Shown in pieces: positions 5,983 through 11,633 of a DNA stretch of 11,633 bases. Under the pieces are notes generated by a model. The model worked only from the letters and a program-made list of their open reading frames with translations, was not told the origin of the DNA and ran no database searches. Both the position numbers and the translations under genes were made by a program. This stretch comes from Bacteroidia bacterium (GTDB lineage: Bacteria; Bacteroidota; Bacteroidia; Bacteroidales; Azobacteroidaceae), in NCBI GenBank assembly GCA_025996815.1, contig BNTT01000090.1:1-11633 (forward strand), given 5' to 3'. Positions within the stretch are counted from its first letter, which is position 1; each line of letters starts with the position of its first letter.

Positions 5983-6570
5983 TTATCCTTTTTTAGCACT
6001 TGCGCCTTTCAGCCCTCTGGCTGCGGGGCGGGCGGCACTTTTGGTGGTTGCTTTCGGCGCACTTTTCGGAGTGGCTGTTTTTGTGGGCGTTTGCATCGCC
6101 GATTTTGCCGGCTTTGGCTTTTTCTCCGTGCCATCTGCCGTTTCCGTTGCCTCGTCGGCTTCATCGGCATCTTCTTCCTCGATGTCCGCAAAGTCGGTGA
6201 AACCGGCGTTAGTCAGCACATTGTACCACTTCATCATTTTGTGGATGTCGGTGGGATACACGCGGTCGCGGTCGAAATCGGGCAATACCGTCGCGAGATA
6301 GGCTTTCAGTTCGTCGGACGTGATGTCTGCCTTGTAAACAATCGGTTTGCCTTCCTCTTTTTCCCTCACTTTTGTCAGCACCTGCGACAGAGGCATCTCC
6401 TCGTTAGCCGTATACATCGCGATGTCGTGCAGCGAAATAACCTTGTCGCGCATGTAAACAGGCTCGCGCTTCCCGTCAAGCAGCGACTCCACCACAAACA
6501 TATTTTTCCCTTGGGAAATCAACCTAAATAGTCCCGGCTTGCCGGAAACGGATAAGATTTTCTTTAGCAT
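5983..6570 (-). CDS. DUF5606 domain-containing protein
   Basis: The N-terminus (MLKKILSVSGKPGLFRLISQ, then GKNMFVVESLLDGKR, then RDKVISLHDIAMYT) is the characteristic start of DUF5606 proteins, which are common in Bacteroidota and have no established function. Residues 1-55 look like a small beta-rich domain, and 82-128 (ending DFDRDRVYPTDIHKMMKWYN) a conserved helical part. The tail differs: 129-148 is a run of Asp/Glu and 150-195 is a Lys/Ala/Pro/Thr-rich, probably disordered, strongly basic extension, resembling histone-like or nucleic-acid-contacting tails. There is no signal peptide. It is the first gene of a three-gene operon, with a good promoter at 6598-6629 about 28 bp upstream of the ATG. 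Confidence 0.87.
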   Translation of the reverse strand: MLKKILSVSGKPGLFRLISQGKNMFVVESLLDGKREPVYMRDKVISLHDIAMYTANEEMPLSQVLTKVREKEEGKPIVYKADITSDELKAYLATVLPDFDRDRVYPTDIHKMMKWYNVLTNAGFTDFADIEEEDADEADEATETADGTEKKPKPAKSAMQTPTKTATPKSAPKATTKSAARPAARGLKGASAKKG

Positions 6571-6597
6571 AGTTCATTTTTTATATAAAACACAGTG

Positions 6598-6629
6598 CAA
6601 AAGTAATACAATTTTATTTATCCACCAAA
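6598..6629 (-). promoter_or_regulatory. Promoter of the DUF5606 operon
   Basis: On the minus strand TTTG (6629-6626) is followed after 20 bp by TACTTTTG (6605-6598), a near-perfect match to the Bacteroidota TTTG-N19-TAnnTTTG promoter. The expected start near 6593 gives a leader of about 23 nt. Confidence 0.7.
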
Positions 6630-6638
6630 CATTTTCAA

Positions 6639-7733
6639 TTATTTGCGCCCCGTGGTGCATTCCTTGACTATCGCCGCCATTTTGCCCTCGTTGAGTTCCA
6701 AACTTTGCAACAGTTTCAACTGCGCCTTGGTGCGTTGGAGGTTGTGTTCGGGCGAGTGAATTTTATAGTAGGTGTCGCCGTTGAGGTAGTCGGTAAAAAA
6801 GCGGACGGTCTGCATATACGTCAGCAGGCGTGCACCAAACGGCAGATTTTCTATTTCGATAGGCAGCAGAAAACTTTTCGCTGTTTCGAGATAGCCGCGT
6901 GTGTAGGCTTCAAAGATAGCCAAATTCACGCCCACTTTGTTTAAATCGGCATCGTCTTCGTCGCCCGTGTTGGCACCGGTGCGGATGAAATCGCCGAAGT
7001 CGGACAGCACGAAGCCCGGCATCACGGTGTCTAAATCCACCACGCAGAGGATTTTGCCGTCTTCGCCAAACAGCACGTTGTTCACCTTCGTGTCGCAATG
7101 GTTGATGCGCTTCGGCAGTTTACCCTCGCGGTTGAGGCGGTTGGCTTTACACATCTCTTCGGCGCGGCTTTCGATTTCCTTGATGATGCCCTGATTGGCA
7201 GCCACGCGCCCCGCCTTGTCGTTTTTCAACGCTTCGCGAAACTCTTCCAACCGAAATTCCATGTTGTGGAAATTGGGGATGGTTTCCTCGATTTTTTCGG
7301 GAATATCCGCCAGATAGCCCTGAAACTCGCCAAAAGCCTTGCCCGCCTCGTTCGCCAATTCGGGCGAGATGGAGTCGTAGCCCTTGCCGCCGGAAATGAA
7401 CAGATAAAGGCGCCAATAGTTTTCGCCGTCGAAGTGAAACAGTTTGCCGCTTTTCGTCGGGATAATCGTCAGCGTCTTGCGCTCGATGTCCGTTTCGCCC
7501 TTGGCACGCAACTTTTTACGAATGTGGTTTGTCACATGTTGAATGTTGTTTTGCAGCAGTTCCACATCCTTGAAAATGGCGTGGTTGATGCGTTGCAACA
7601 GATAGTCGGGAGCGTCCGCTTCCTTCGTTTTCACACGAAACGAGTCGTTGATGTGACCGGCACCCAGCGGTGCAATACCTTCAGGCGTGCCTTTCAGGTC
7701 GAATTTGTTTACTAAATCAAAATATTTGTCCAT
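6639..7733 (-). CDS. APH-fold sugar kinase, N-acetylhexosamine 1-kinase-like
   Basis: The 364-residue protein is an aminoglycoside-phosphotransferase-fold kinase. The catalytic loop is HCDTKVNNVLF (212-222; D214 catalytic base, N219 metal ligand), and the metal-binding site is VVDLDTVMPG (231-240, D233/D235) followed by SDFGDFIRTG. The N-lobe begins with GIAPLGAGHINDSFRV, a glycine-rich nucleotide loop. Length and motifs match NahK of bifidobacteria (about 360 aa), which phosphorylates GlcNAc/GalNAc at C1, and the Bacteroidota relatives often mislabelled as mucin-desulfating sulfatase MdsC. A role in salvage of amino sugars from host or wall glycans is therefore likely, but the exact substrate is inferred. 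No antibiotic resistance is implied. The gene is 108 bp downstream of threonine dehydrogenase, across a heptad repeat block; no clear promoter box was found in front of it. Confidence 0.83.
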   Translation of the reverse strand: MDKYFDLVNKFDLKGTPEGIAPLGAGHINDSFRVKTKEADAPDYLLQRINHAIFKDVELLQNNIQHVTNHIRKKLRAKGETDIERKTLTIIPTKSGKLFHFDGENYWRLYLFISGGKGYDSISPELANEAGKAFGEFQGYLADIPEKIEETIPNFHNMEFRLEEFREALKNDKAGRVAANQGIIKEIESRAEEMCKANRLNREGKLPKRINHCDTKVNNVLFGEDGKILCVVDLDTVMPGFVLSDFGDFIRTGANTGDEDDADLNKVGVNLAIFEAYTRGYLETAKSFLLPIEIENLPFGARLLTYMQTVRFFTDYLNGDTYYKIHSPEHNLQRTKAQLKLLQSLELNEGKMAAIVKECTTGRK

Positions 7734-7743
7734 GATATTTATA

Positions 7744-7851
7744 ATTAAAAATTAAAAATTACGAATTACGAAAAGGGTATAGGGTATAAGGTGTAGGGTA
7801 TAGGGTATAGGGTAAATCTAAATCCTTTCACCTTTTACCTTTCACCTTTCA
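7744..7851. repeat. Three adjacent blocks of heptanucleotide tandem repeats
   Basis: The gap is built almost entirely of 7-bp units. 7744-7771 holds ATTAAAA twice then ATTACGA twice; 7775-7816 holds six units of GGGTATA or close variants (third AGGTGTA, last GGGTAAA); 7817-7823 is a 7-nt spacer; 7824-7851 holds four units of CCTTTCA (second CCTTTTA). The phase is unbroken from 7775 to 7851. The last block runs into the threonine dehydrogenase gene, whose stop codon lies inside it. The block also fills the region where the kinase promoter should be. Confidence 0.85.
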
Positions 7852-8798
7852 CCTTTTTTTTTGCGCAATACCTCAATCATATCTGTTGTCATTGCCTCCA
7901 AGTCGAATTTGGGACTCCAGCCCCACTCGTCTCTTGCGCAGGTGTCGTCGAGGCGGTCGGGCCACGATTCGGCGATGGCTTGTTTGACTGGCTCCACTTC
8001 GTAAGTCATCTCAAACGTGGGTATTTGCCGTTTGATGGCTTGATAGAGCATATCCGGTTCGAGGCTCATCGCCGCGATATTGAACGAGTTGCGGTGCTTC
8101 AACTTCGCGGGGTCGGCTTCCATCAGGTGGACGGCGGCATCGAGCGCGTCGGGCATATACATCAAATCCATATACGTCCCCTGCTTGATGGGGCAGACGA
8201 ATTTCTCGCCCGCAACGGCTTTGTAGTATATCTCAACGGCATAATCCGTTGTCCCGCCGCCGGGCTGCGTGAGGTTGGAAATCAGTCCGGGGAAGCGCAC
8301 CGACCGCGTATCCACCCCCCAGCGGCTGAAATAGTAGTCGCTCAGCAGTTCGCCCGCCACTTTGGTCACGCCGTACATCGTGGTAGGGCGTTGAATCGTG
8401 TCCTGTGGCGTTGGGTTGGGCGGCGTGCCGGGTCCGAAAGCCCCAATCGAACTGGGGGTGAAGACGGCGCAACCCAGTTCGCGCGCCACCTCCAAGCAGT
8501 TCAGCAGTGCCCCCATGCCCACGTTCCAGCCGAGCATCGGATTTTTTTCAGCCGTAGCCGAAAGAATCGCCACCATATTATAGATGGCATCAATTTTATG
8601 TTTTTTGACCGCATCGGCGATTTGCTGCCGATTGGTGGCATCAATTTCCACCGTGGGACCGTCCTCAAAAAAGCCGTCAGGATAAGGCGGGGCAATATAT
8701 CCGCACACCACATTGTCGCGTCCGTAGATGCCCCGCAATTTTTTGCTCAATTCCGAACCAATCTGTCCGGTGCTACCAACAATAAGTATTTTTTTCAT
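7842..8798 (-). CDS. NAD-dependent L-threonine 3-dehydrogenase (extended SDR family)
   Basis: This cytoplasmic enzyme oxidises L-threonine to 2-amino-3-ketobutyrate with NAD+, the first step of threonine breakdown to glycine and acetyl-CoA. The 318-residue product is an epimerase-like extended SDR: Rossmann motif GSTGQIGSEL (8-17), active-site Ser region TPSSIGAFGP (114-123) and catalytic YGVTK (Y142, K146). The substrate-side stretches PGLISNLTQPGGGTTDYAVE and YMDLMYMPDALDAAVHLM match the short-chain-type ThrDH of Bacteroidota, not the zinc-dependent Tdh. I use the ATG at 8798; an in-frame start at 8837 would lie upstream of the promoter box at 8827-8834 and adds residues foreign to the family. 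The usual partner kbl is not in the window. The last residues, KKKGER, are encoded by a poly-A tract and the heptad repeat. Confidence 0.92.
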   Translation of the reverse strand: MKKILIVGSTGQIGSELSKKLRGIYGRDNVVCGYIAPPYPDGFFEDGPTVEIDATNRQQIADAVKKHKIDAIYNMVAILSATAEKNPMLGWNVGMGALLNCLEVARELGCAVFTPSSIGAFGPGTPPNPTPQDTIQRPTTMYGVTKVAGELLSDYYFSRWGVDTRSVRFPGLISNLTQPGGGTTDYAVEIYYKAVAGEKFVCPIKQGTYMDLMYMPDALDAAVHLMEADPAKLKHRNSFNIAAMSLEPDMLYQAIKRQIPTFEMTYEVEPVKQAIAESWPDRLDDTCARDEWGWSPKFDLEAMTTDMIEVLRKKKGER

Positions 8799-8826
8799 TA
8801 ACTTAGTTCTCCAATAAAATCGGATG

Positions 8827-8834
8827 CAAAGGTA
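8827..8834 (-). promoter_or_regulatory. -7 promoter box of L-threonine dehydrogenase
   Basis: The minus strand reads TACCTTTG, a full match to TAnnTTTG, giving a start near 8821 and a leader of about 22 nt to the ATG at 8798. Its position argues against the longer start at 8837. Confidence 0.65.
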
Positions 8835-8862
8835 CAAAAAAATTATGAATTGACATACATTA

Positions 8863-9027
8863 TCAGGGCAAATGCTCAGGGCAAATGCTATCGCCTCGCC
8901 GCCCGCATTGTTCTAAGTCCGGATATTCTTTAATGTTCGTTTCCGCAATAGCACAAGCCTCTTCTGCTCTGCCTAACTCTAACAAATTTATTGCATAATT
9001 ATGTGCAGCAACAGGGTGGTTGCTCTC
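8863..9027 (-). pseudogene. Frameshifted TPR-like tail downstream of the STELLO-like gene
   Basis: On the minus strand a frame open from 9027 to a TGA at 8863 encodes about 54 residues without a start codon. Its centre, AHNYAINLLELGRAEEACAI followed by AETNIKEYPDLEQ, has the helix-pair pattern of a TPR or Sel1-like unit; the last residues look like random read-through. It overlaps the final 29 bp of the STELLO-like gene in another frame, and the junction lies at a GAGAGAG run, where a one-base change would join the two frames. It may be the lost C-terminal tail of that protein or debris of another gene. Confidence 0.45.
8864..8889. repeat. Tandem duplication of 13 bp
   Basis: CAGGGCAAATGCT is present twice in direct succession (8864-8876 and 8877-8889), at the end of the TPR-like remnant and shortly before the threonine dehydrogenase promoter. 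It looks like a recent slippage duplication. Confidence 0.8.
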
Positions 9028-10054
9028 TCAATTTTGTCTTATTTTTTTGAGCAAAAGCAAGCACATCGGCAATCCAGGCACGGATTAAGTCCAATTCTTT
9101 TTTGTCCATCAAATTCATATCAATAAATACCTGATAGCACGCGAGCAGATTTTCGGGGATATTTGCCACGCCTGCCTTCAGTTTCAAATCGCGCAGGGCT
9201 TCGTAGATGGCATTGTTGTTTGTATAGCCGACGACCTCATCGGCAAAATCTTTCATCAGATTATGGTCGTTGCGCTCCTGCCACACGGTGGCGGAATGAA
9301 ACAGCACTGACCAGCCACACGTCCACGCGATGCGCTGAGCCACAAATGACCGCCAAATATCCGTCATCCGAAAACTGCAATACGAGGGCAGATACATCAA
9401 AAGAAATGCCTCCTTAAACCACGTCGTGTTTTGACTGTTGAACGGGCAAAAAGCTCCGTTGCCCAATGCCACGCTCTCCCGAACGTCAAAATCCAAAGGC
9501 AATGGCAACGTCAAGCGGTAGATGGCATCCACATCCGGATTTTCATTCGCCAAGCCTTGCTGAACAGGTGTGGAAACAGTTGCCGGCACGGTGGAGCCGC
9601 TCACCGCATCCTGAATATGCTCCAACGCAAATCCGCGGGGCCAGACAGGTGCGTCGGTGAAATATCTGTAGATATTGACCCAGCCCTGATGTGAAACCGT
9701 CCGCGCCTTCGCCTCCCGCGTCCGCTGCTGCCAAAAAGCCGGCAGAGGGATGTTATCGTCATCCGTTTCAATAATTGTTTCCGCGCCCTGTGCCATCGCA
9801 GCGAGATAGCCCAAATTTTTTCGTGCATAATGCCGGGTCGGAAGCATCTTTGCCAGCGCAAAAGGCAAAGCCTCCTGCCGCTCAATGGAATAGAAGTCGC
9901 AACCCCGCAGGGCAAACGCCTCCGGCGATTTTGTGTCGCCCACCATGATAAACGGAATACCCTGCTCGGTAGCGTCTGCCGCTATTTTTTTGACGATGGG
10001 ATGCTCCTGACCCGCAATGGACGTGATAACCAAAAATGTATTGTTCATATTCAA
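8999..10054 (-). CDS. STELLO (DUF288)-family putative glycosyltransferase
   Basis: The 351-residue protein has the layout of the STELLO/DUF288 family, putative glycosyltransferases best known from the plant Golgi proteins that support cellulose synthase and from nematodes. Key stretches are VITSIAG near the start, IMVGDTKSP (36-44), YARKNLGYLAAMAQGAETII (76-95), and IETDDDNIPL (95-104), an acidic DxD-like site likely to bind metal and nucleotide sugar. Later come CPFNSQNTTWF (203-213) and MTDIWRSFVAQRI (230-242). There is no signal peptide or membrane helix, so it should act in the cytoplasm or at the inner face. It starts 4 bp after the GT2 gene, forming an operon. The C-terminus KLREQPPCCCT looks unnatural and may result from a frameshift. 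M3 (10048) is an alternative start. The family call is from memory of its motifs. Confidence 0.72.
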   Translation of the reverse strand: MNMNNTFLVITSIAGQEHPIVKKIAADATEQGIPFIMVGDTKSPEAFALRGCDFYSIERQEALPFALAKMLPTRHYARKNLGYLAAMAQGAETIIETDDDNIPLPAFWQQRTREAKARTVSHQGWVNIYRYFTDAPVWPRGFALEHIQDAVSGSTVPATVSTPVQQGLANENPDVDAIYRLTLPLPLDFDVRESVALGNGAFCPFNSQNTTWFKEAFLLMYLPSYCSFRMTDIWRSFVAQRIAWTCGWSVLFHSATVWQERNDHNLMKDFADEVVGYTNNNAIYEALRDLKLKAGVANIPENLLACYQVFIDMNLMDKKELDLIRAWIADVLAFAQKNKTKLREQPPCCCT

Positions 10055-10058
10055 AATT

Positions 10059-10796
10059 TTATTCCGACAATAGGGCAGCCCGCCCTTTCAGCCTCAAAAA
10101 GAAGTAGTGAAACAGGACTGCAAAAGAGTTGTATATCGCTTTTCGGGACACGCGAGGCGACGGTGCGATGTAATGAATGGGGACTTCAATGTATCGGGAC
10201 TGCCGCAACAGATACCTCACCTCCGTTTGATAGAAATGCGCCTTCGATAGCAGTCCATATTCTACAAATTTCGCCGCCACACCGCTGTGAAAGCCCATAT
10301 AGCCGGAAGTCATATCTCTCATCTTGGTGCCCAGCAGCACATTTGCCAATATCGTGCCCCAACAGGACAAAAACGCCCGCTTCCAATTGGAGTTGTAGAT
10401 GGAGCCGCCATTGATGAAGCGGCTGCCAAAAGCGCAACTGTGCCCTTCGGACAACACCCGCAGAAACATCGGGATGGCATTCGGGTCGTGCGACAAGCCC
10501 GCATCCATCTCCAAGATATAGTCAAAATCGCCTTTCAGAGCCTCTCTATACCCCCGAAGATAGGCATCCACCACATTCCTGTTTTCGGGTGCCCAAACGG
10601 TTACAAAGCGGCTGTCTTTTTTCGACAACGCGCGACACAATTCCAGCGTATTGTCTTTGGAAGCATTATCCACAACAAAAAAGACGTTAGCCGTCCCCTC
10701 AATTTGGTCTAAAGACGTGCCTAATTTTTGCACAAACACATCAAACGTGTCTGCCTCATTAGCCAATGGAGAAATTATTGCAAAATTGTATTTCAT
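10059..10796 (-). CDS. GT2-family glycosyltransferase (polyprenol-phosphate sugar transferase-like)
   Basis: From the ATG at 10796 this is a 245-residue GT-A fold family 2 glycosyltransferase resembling DPM1 (dolichyl/polyprenyl-phosphate mannosyltransferase) catalytic domains. Motifs are FFVVDNASKDNT (39-50, nucleotide-sugar pocket), ILEMDAGLSHDP (94-105; D98 in the DxD-like position, compare DADLQHDP), AFGSRFINGGS (122-132) and DMTSGYMGF (161-169). It lacks the C-terminal membrane helices of some relatives but has an aromatic, hydrophobic stretch near 221-234 that could dock to membrane. It likely transfers a sugar to a lipid carrier or glycan; donor and acceptor are unknown. It is the first gene of an operon with the STELLO-like gene 4 bp downstream. 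An in-frame ATG at 10832 would add MKKVVFRSPLKF and cannot be excluded. Confidence 0.87.
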   Translation of the reverse strand: MKYNFAIISPLANEADTFDVFVQKLGTSLDQIEGTANVFFVVDNASKDNTLELCRALSKKDSRFVTVWAPENRNVVDAYLRGYREALKGDFDYILEMDAGLSHDPNAIPMFLRVLSEGHSCAFGSRFINGGSIYNSNWKRAFLSCWGTILANVLLGTKMRDMTSGYMGFHSGVAAKFVEYGLLSKAHFYQTEVRYLLRQSRYIEVPIHYIAPSPRVSRKAIYNSFAVLFHYFFLRLKGRAALLSE

Positions 10797-10885
10797 AAAT
10801 TTAAGGGGACTTCTAAAAACTACTTTTTTCAAATTGATTTTTCAACAAAGCCGAAGTCCGTTAAAAACTTTGTCTAAAATCAGCG

Positions 10886-10893
10886 CAAAGTTA
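10886..10893 (-). promoter_or_regulatory. -7 promoter box of the GT2-STELLO operon
   Basis: The minus strand reads TAACTTTG, matching TAnnTTTG. It is about 53 bp upstream of the ATG at 10832 and 89 bp upstream of that at 10796, so it allows either start. The rest of the 190-bp gap 10797-10986 is A/T-rich with a short CTAT microsatellite at 10948-10960 and probably includes one end of the IS5 element, whose border I cannot fix. Confidence 0.5.
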
Positions 10894-10986
10894 CACTATT
10901 TTTTTGAAATCTGTTCTAAAAATCCAAATTTTTTCTATCTTTTTTTTCTATCTATCTATCAGTATATTATAATTGTAAATTATTTT

Positions 10987-11633
10987 TTATGTTGCTCTTA
11001 CAGGTTGCAGTTGCAGGCGGACTATCTGCTCGTAACGAAACATATTGTAAACCAGATTGAGCAGCCCAATAACCCCTTTTATGCGACTAAATCCAATGTT
11101 ACGACAGGAAAAGTCGTGCATATTTTGCGTTACAAAACCAAAAACGTGTTCCACACGGCTGCGAGTCTTCGATTTTACAATGATTTGAGGTGTTATGTTT
11201 CTATCTTTCAGTATTTTATCTATCAGTTTGCCTATGTAGGCACTGTCGGCAAAAAGTTTCTGCCCGGCATCCTCCTCGCGCAATAATTTTTCGGTCGGCT
11301 GACTGTCGTGTACCGCGGCACTCGTAACTTCGTATGTATCAATCAGTTTGTAGCCATTGCTGATTTTGACGTGGTCTTTGTAGCCGTAAAATTTTGCACC
11401 GCCTTTTTCTGTCCAGCGGGCATCAATATCCTTCTGACGCTTTTTGTGAGGGGTGTCGTTCCACAATTCAGCACCTTTGCCTTCCTTGATTTGGGCGTTT
11501 TCTTCTTTCGTGTTGCGCTGGCGCGGAACTTCTACAAAACTCGCGTCTATAATTTTGCCTTCATTGACAAAAAGTCCGAGATTTTTCAGATGATTTCTAA
11601 ACTGTTCAAACAATTTTTCTTCCACTTTCCGCT
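10987..11633 (-). CDS. IS5-family transposase, N-terminus cut by window edge
   Basis: The frame is open from the right edge of the window (codons for Arg-Lys precede a GTG at 11625) to a TAA at 10987, so the start is outside. At least 214 residues are visible. They include the DDE core of IS5-type transposases: GKIIDASFVEVPRQRNTKEE (first Asp), DIDARWTEKGG and FYGYKDHVKI, VHDSQPTEKLL, LFADSAYIGK (second Asp) and SRVEHVFGFV (catalytic Glu), ending in NLVYNMFRYEQIVRL. Close relatives, as I remember them, carry about 20 extra residues between ITPQI and KSKTRSRVEHVF; here those blocks are nearly adjacent (ITPQIIVKSKTR), which suggests an in-frame deletion. The termini and second end of the element are not visible. 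Confidence 0.85.
   Translation of the reverse strand, partial: RKVEEKLFEQFRNHLKNLGLFVNEGKIIDASFVEVPRQRNTKEENAQIKEGKGAELWNDTPHKKRQKDIDARWTEKGGAKFYGYKDHVKISNGYKLIDTYEVTSAAVHDSQPTEKLLREEDAGQKLFADSAYIGKLIDKILKDRNITPQIIVKSKTRSRVEHVFGFVTQNMHDFSCRNIGFSRIKGVIGLLNLVYNMFRYEQIVRLQLQPVRAT

Noticed and set aside
5356..6531. 391-aa open frame on the plus strand
   Set aside because: It lies antisense to three well-supported minus-strand genes, its protein has no recognisable domain, and its length follows from the GC-biased codons of the opposite strand.
7098..7715. 205-aa open frame on the plus strand
   Set aside because: It mirrors the APH-fold kinase gene on the other strand and shows no independent start signal or family motif.
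6639..7733. Aminoglycoside resistance gene
   Set aside because: The APH fold is present, but length and overall motif pattern fit NahK-like sugar kinases; nothing indicates antibiotic modification.
7980..8801. 273-aa open frame on the plus strand
   Set aside because: It is antisense to the L-threonine dehydrogenase gene, which has clear catalytic motifs and a promoter; the plus-strand product is His/Arg-rich with no domain.

Overview
The window looks like chromosomal DNA of a Bacteroidota bacterium, most likely of the order Bacteroidales. Four things point there: promoters of the form TAnnTTFG-type (TAnnTTTG) instead of the E. coli -10 box and A/T-rich leaders without strong Shine-Dalgarno sites; a BspA-type leucine-rich-repeat surface protein ending in a type IX secretion (T9SS) sorting domain; a DUF5606 gene; and close Bacteroidales-type versions of PstB, PhoU, DgkA and NAD-dependent threonine dehydrogenase. 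Both ends carry insertion sequences cut by the window: an IS1595-family transposase (left) and an IS5-family transposase (right).

Layout. 1-565: IS1595-type transposase (-). 614-892: TPR gene remnant (-) with no start codon. 894-1000: a perfect 15-bp inverted repeat, then 11-bp direct repeats and a promoter-like box, leading into pstB and phoU (+), the phosphate-transport ATPase and the phosphate-signalling regulator. phoU converges on dgkA (-), a small membrane lipid kinase. A 128-bp near-perfect palindrome separates dgkA from the BspA-like gene (-). A 385-bp gap upstream of that gene holds a promoter, three hairpins and an intrinsic terminator, which I read as a small RNA or attenuating leader of about 234 nt. 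Then comes a three-gene minus-strand operon read in the order DUF5606 protein, 98-aa acidic protein, OmpA-family lipoprotein.

Further right, all on the minus strand: an APH-fold sugar kinase resembling N-acetylhexosamine 1-kinase, a block of heptanucleotide repeats, NAD-dependent L-threonine dehydrogenase, a short frameshifted TPR-like tail, and a two-gene glycosyltransferase operon (GT2 then STELLO/DUF288-like), followed by the IS5-type transposase.

The coherent units are pstB-phoU (phosphate), the OmpA-lipoprotein operon (envelope) and the GT2-STELLO pair (glycan synthesis). The sequences most worth following up are the putative small RNA at 4710-4943, the GT2-STELLO operon, the 11-bp repeats before pstB and the heptad repeat block that reaches into the end of the threonine dehydrogenase gene. 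No rRNA, tRNA or CRISPR array was seen.
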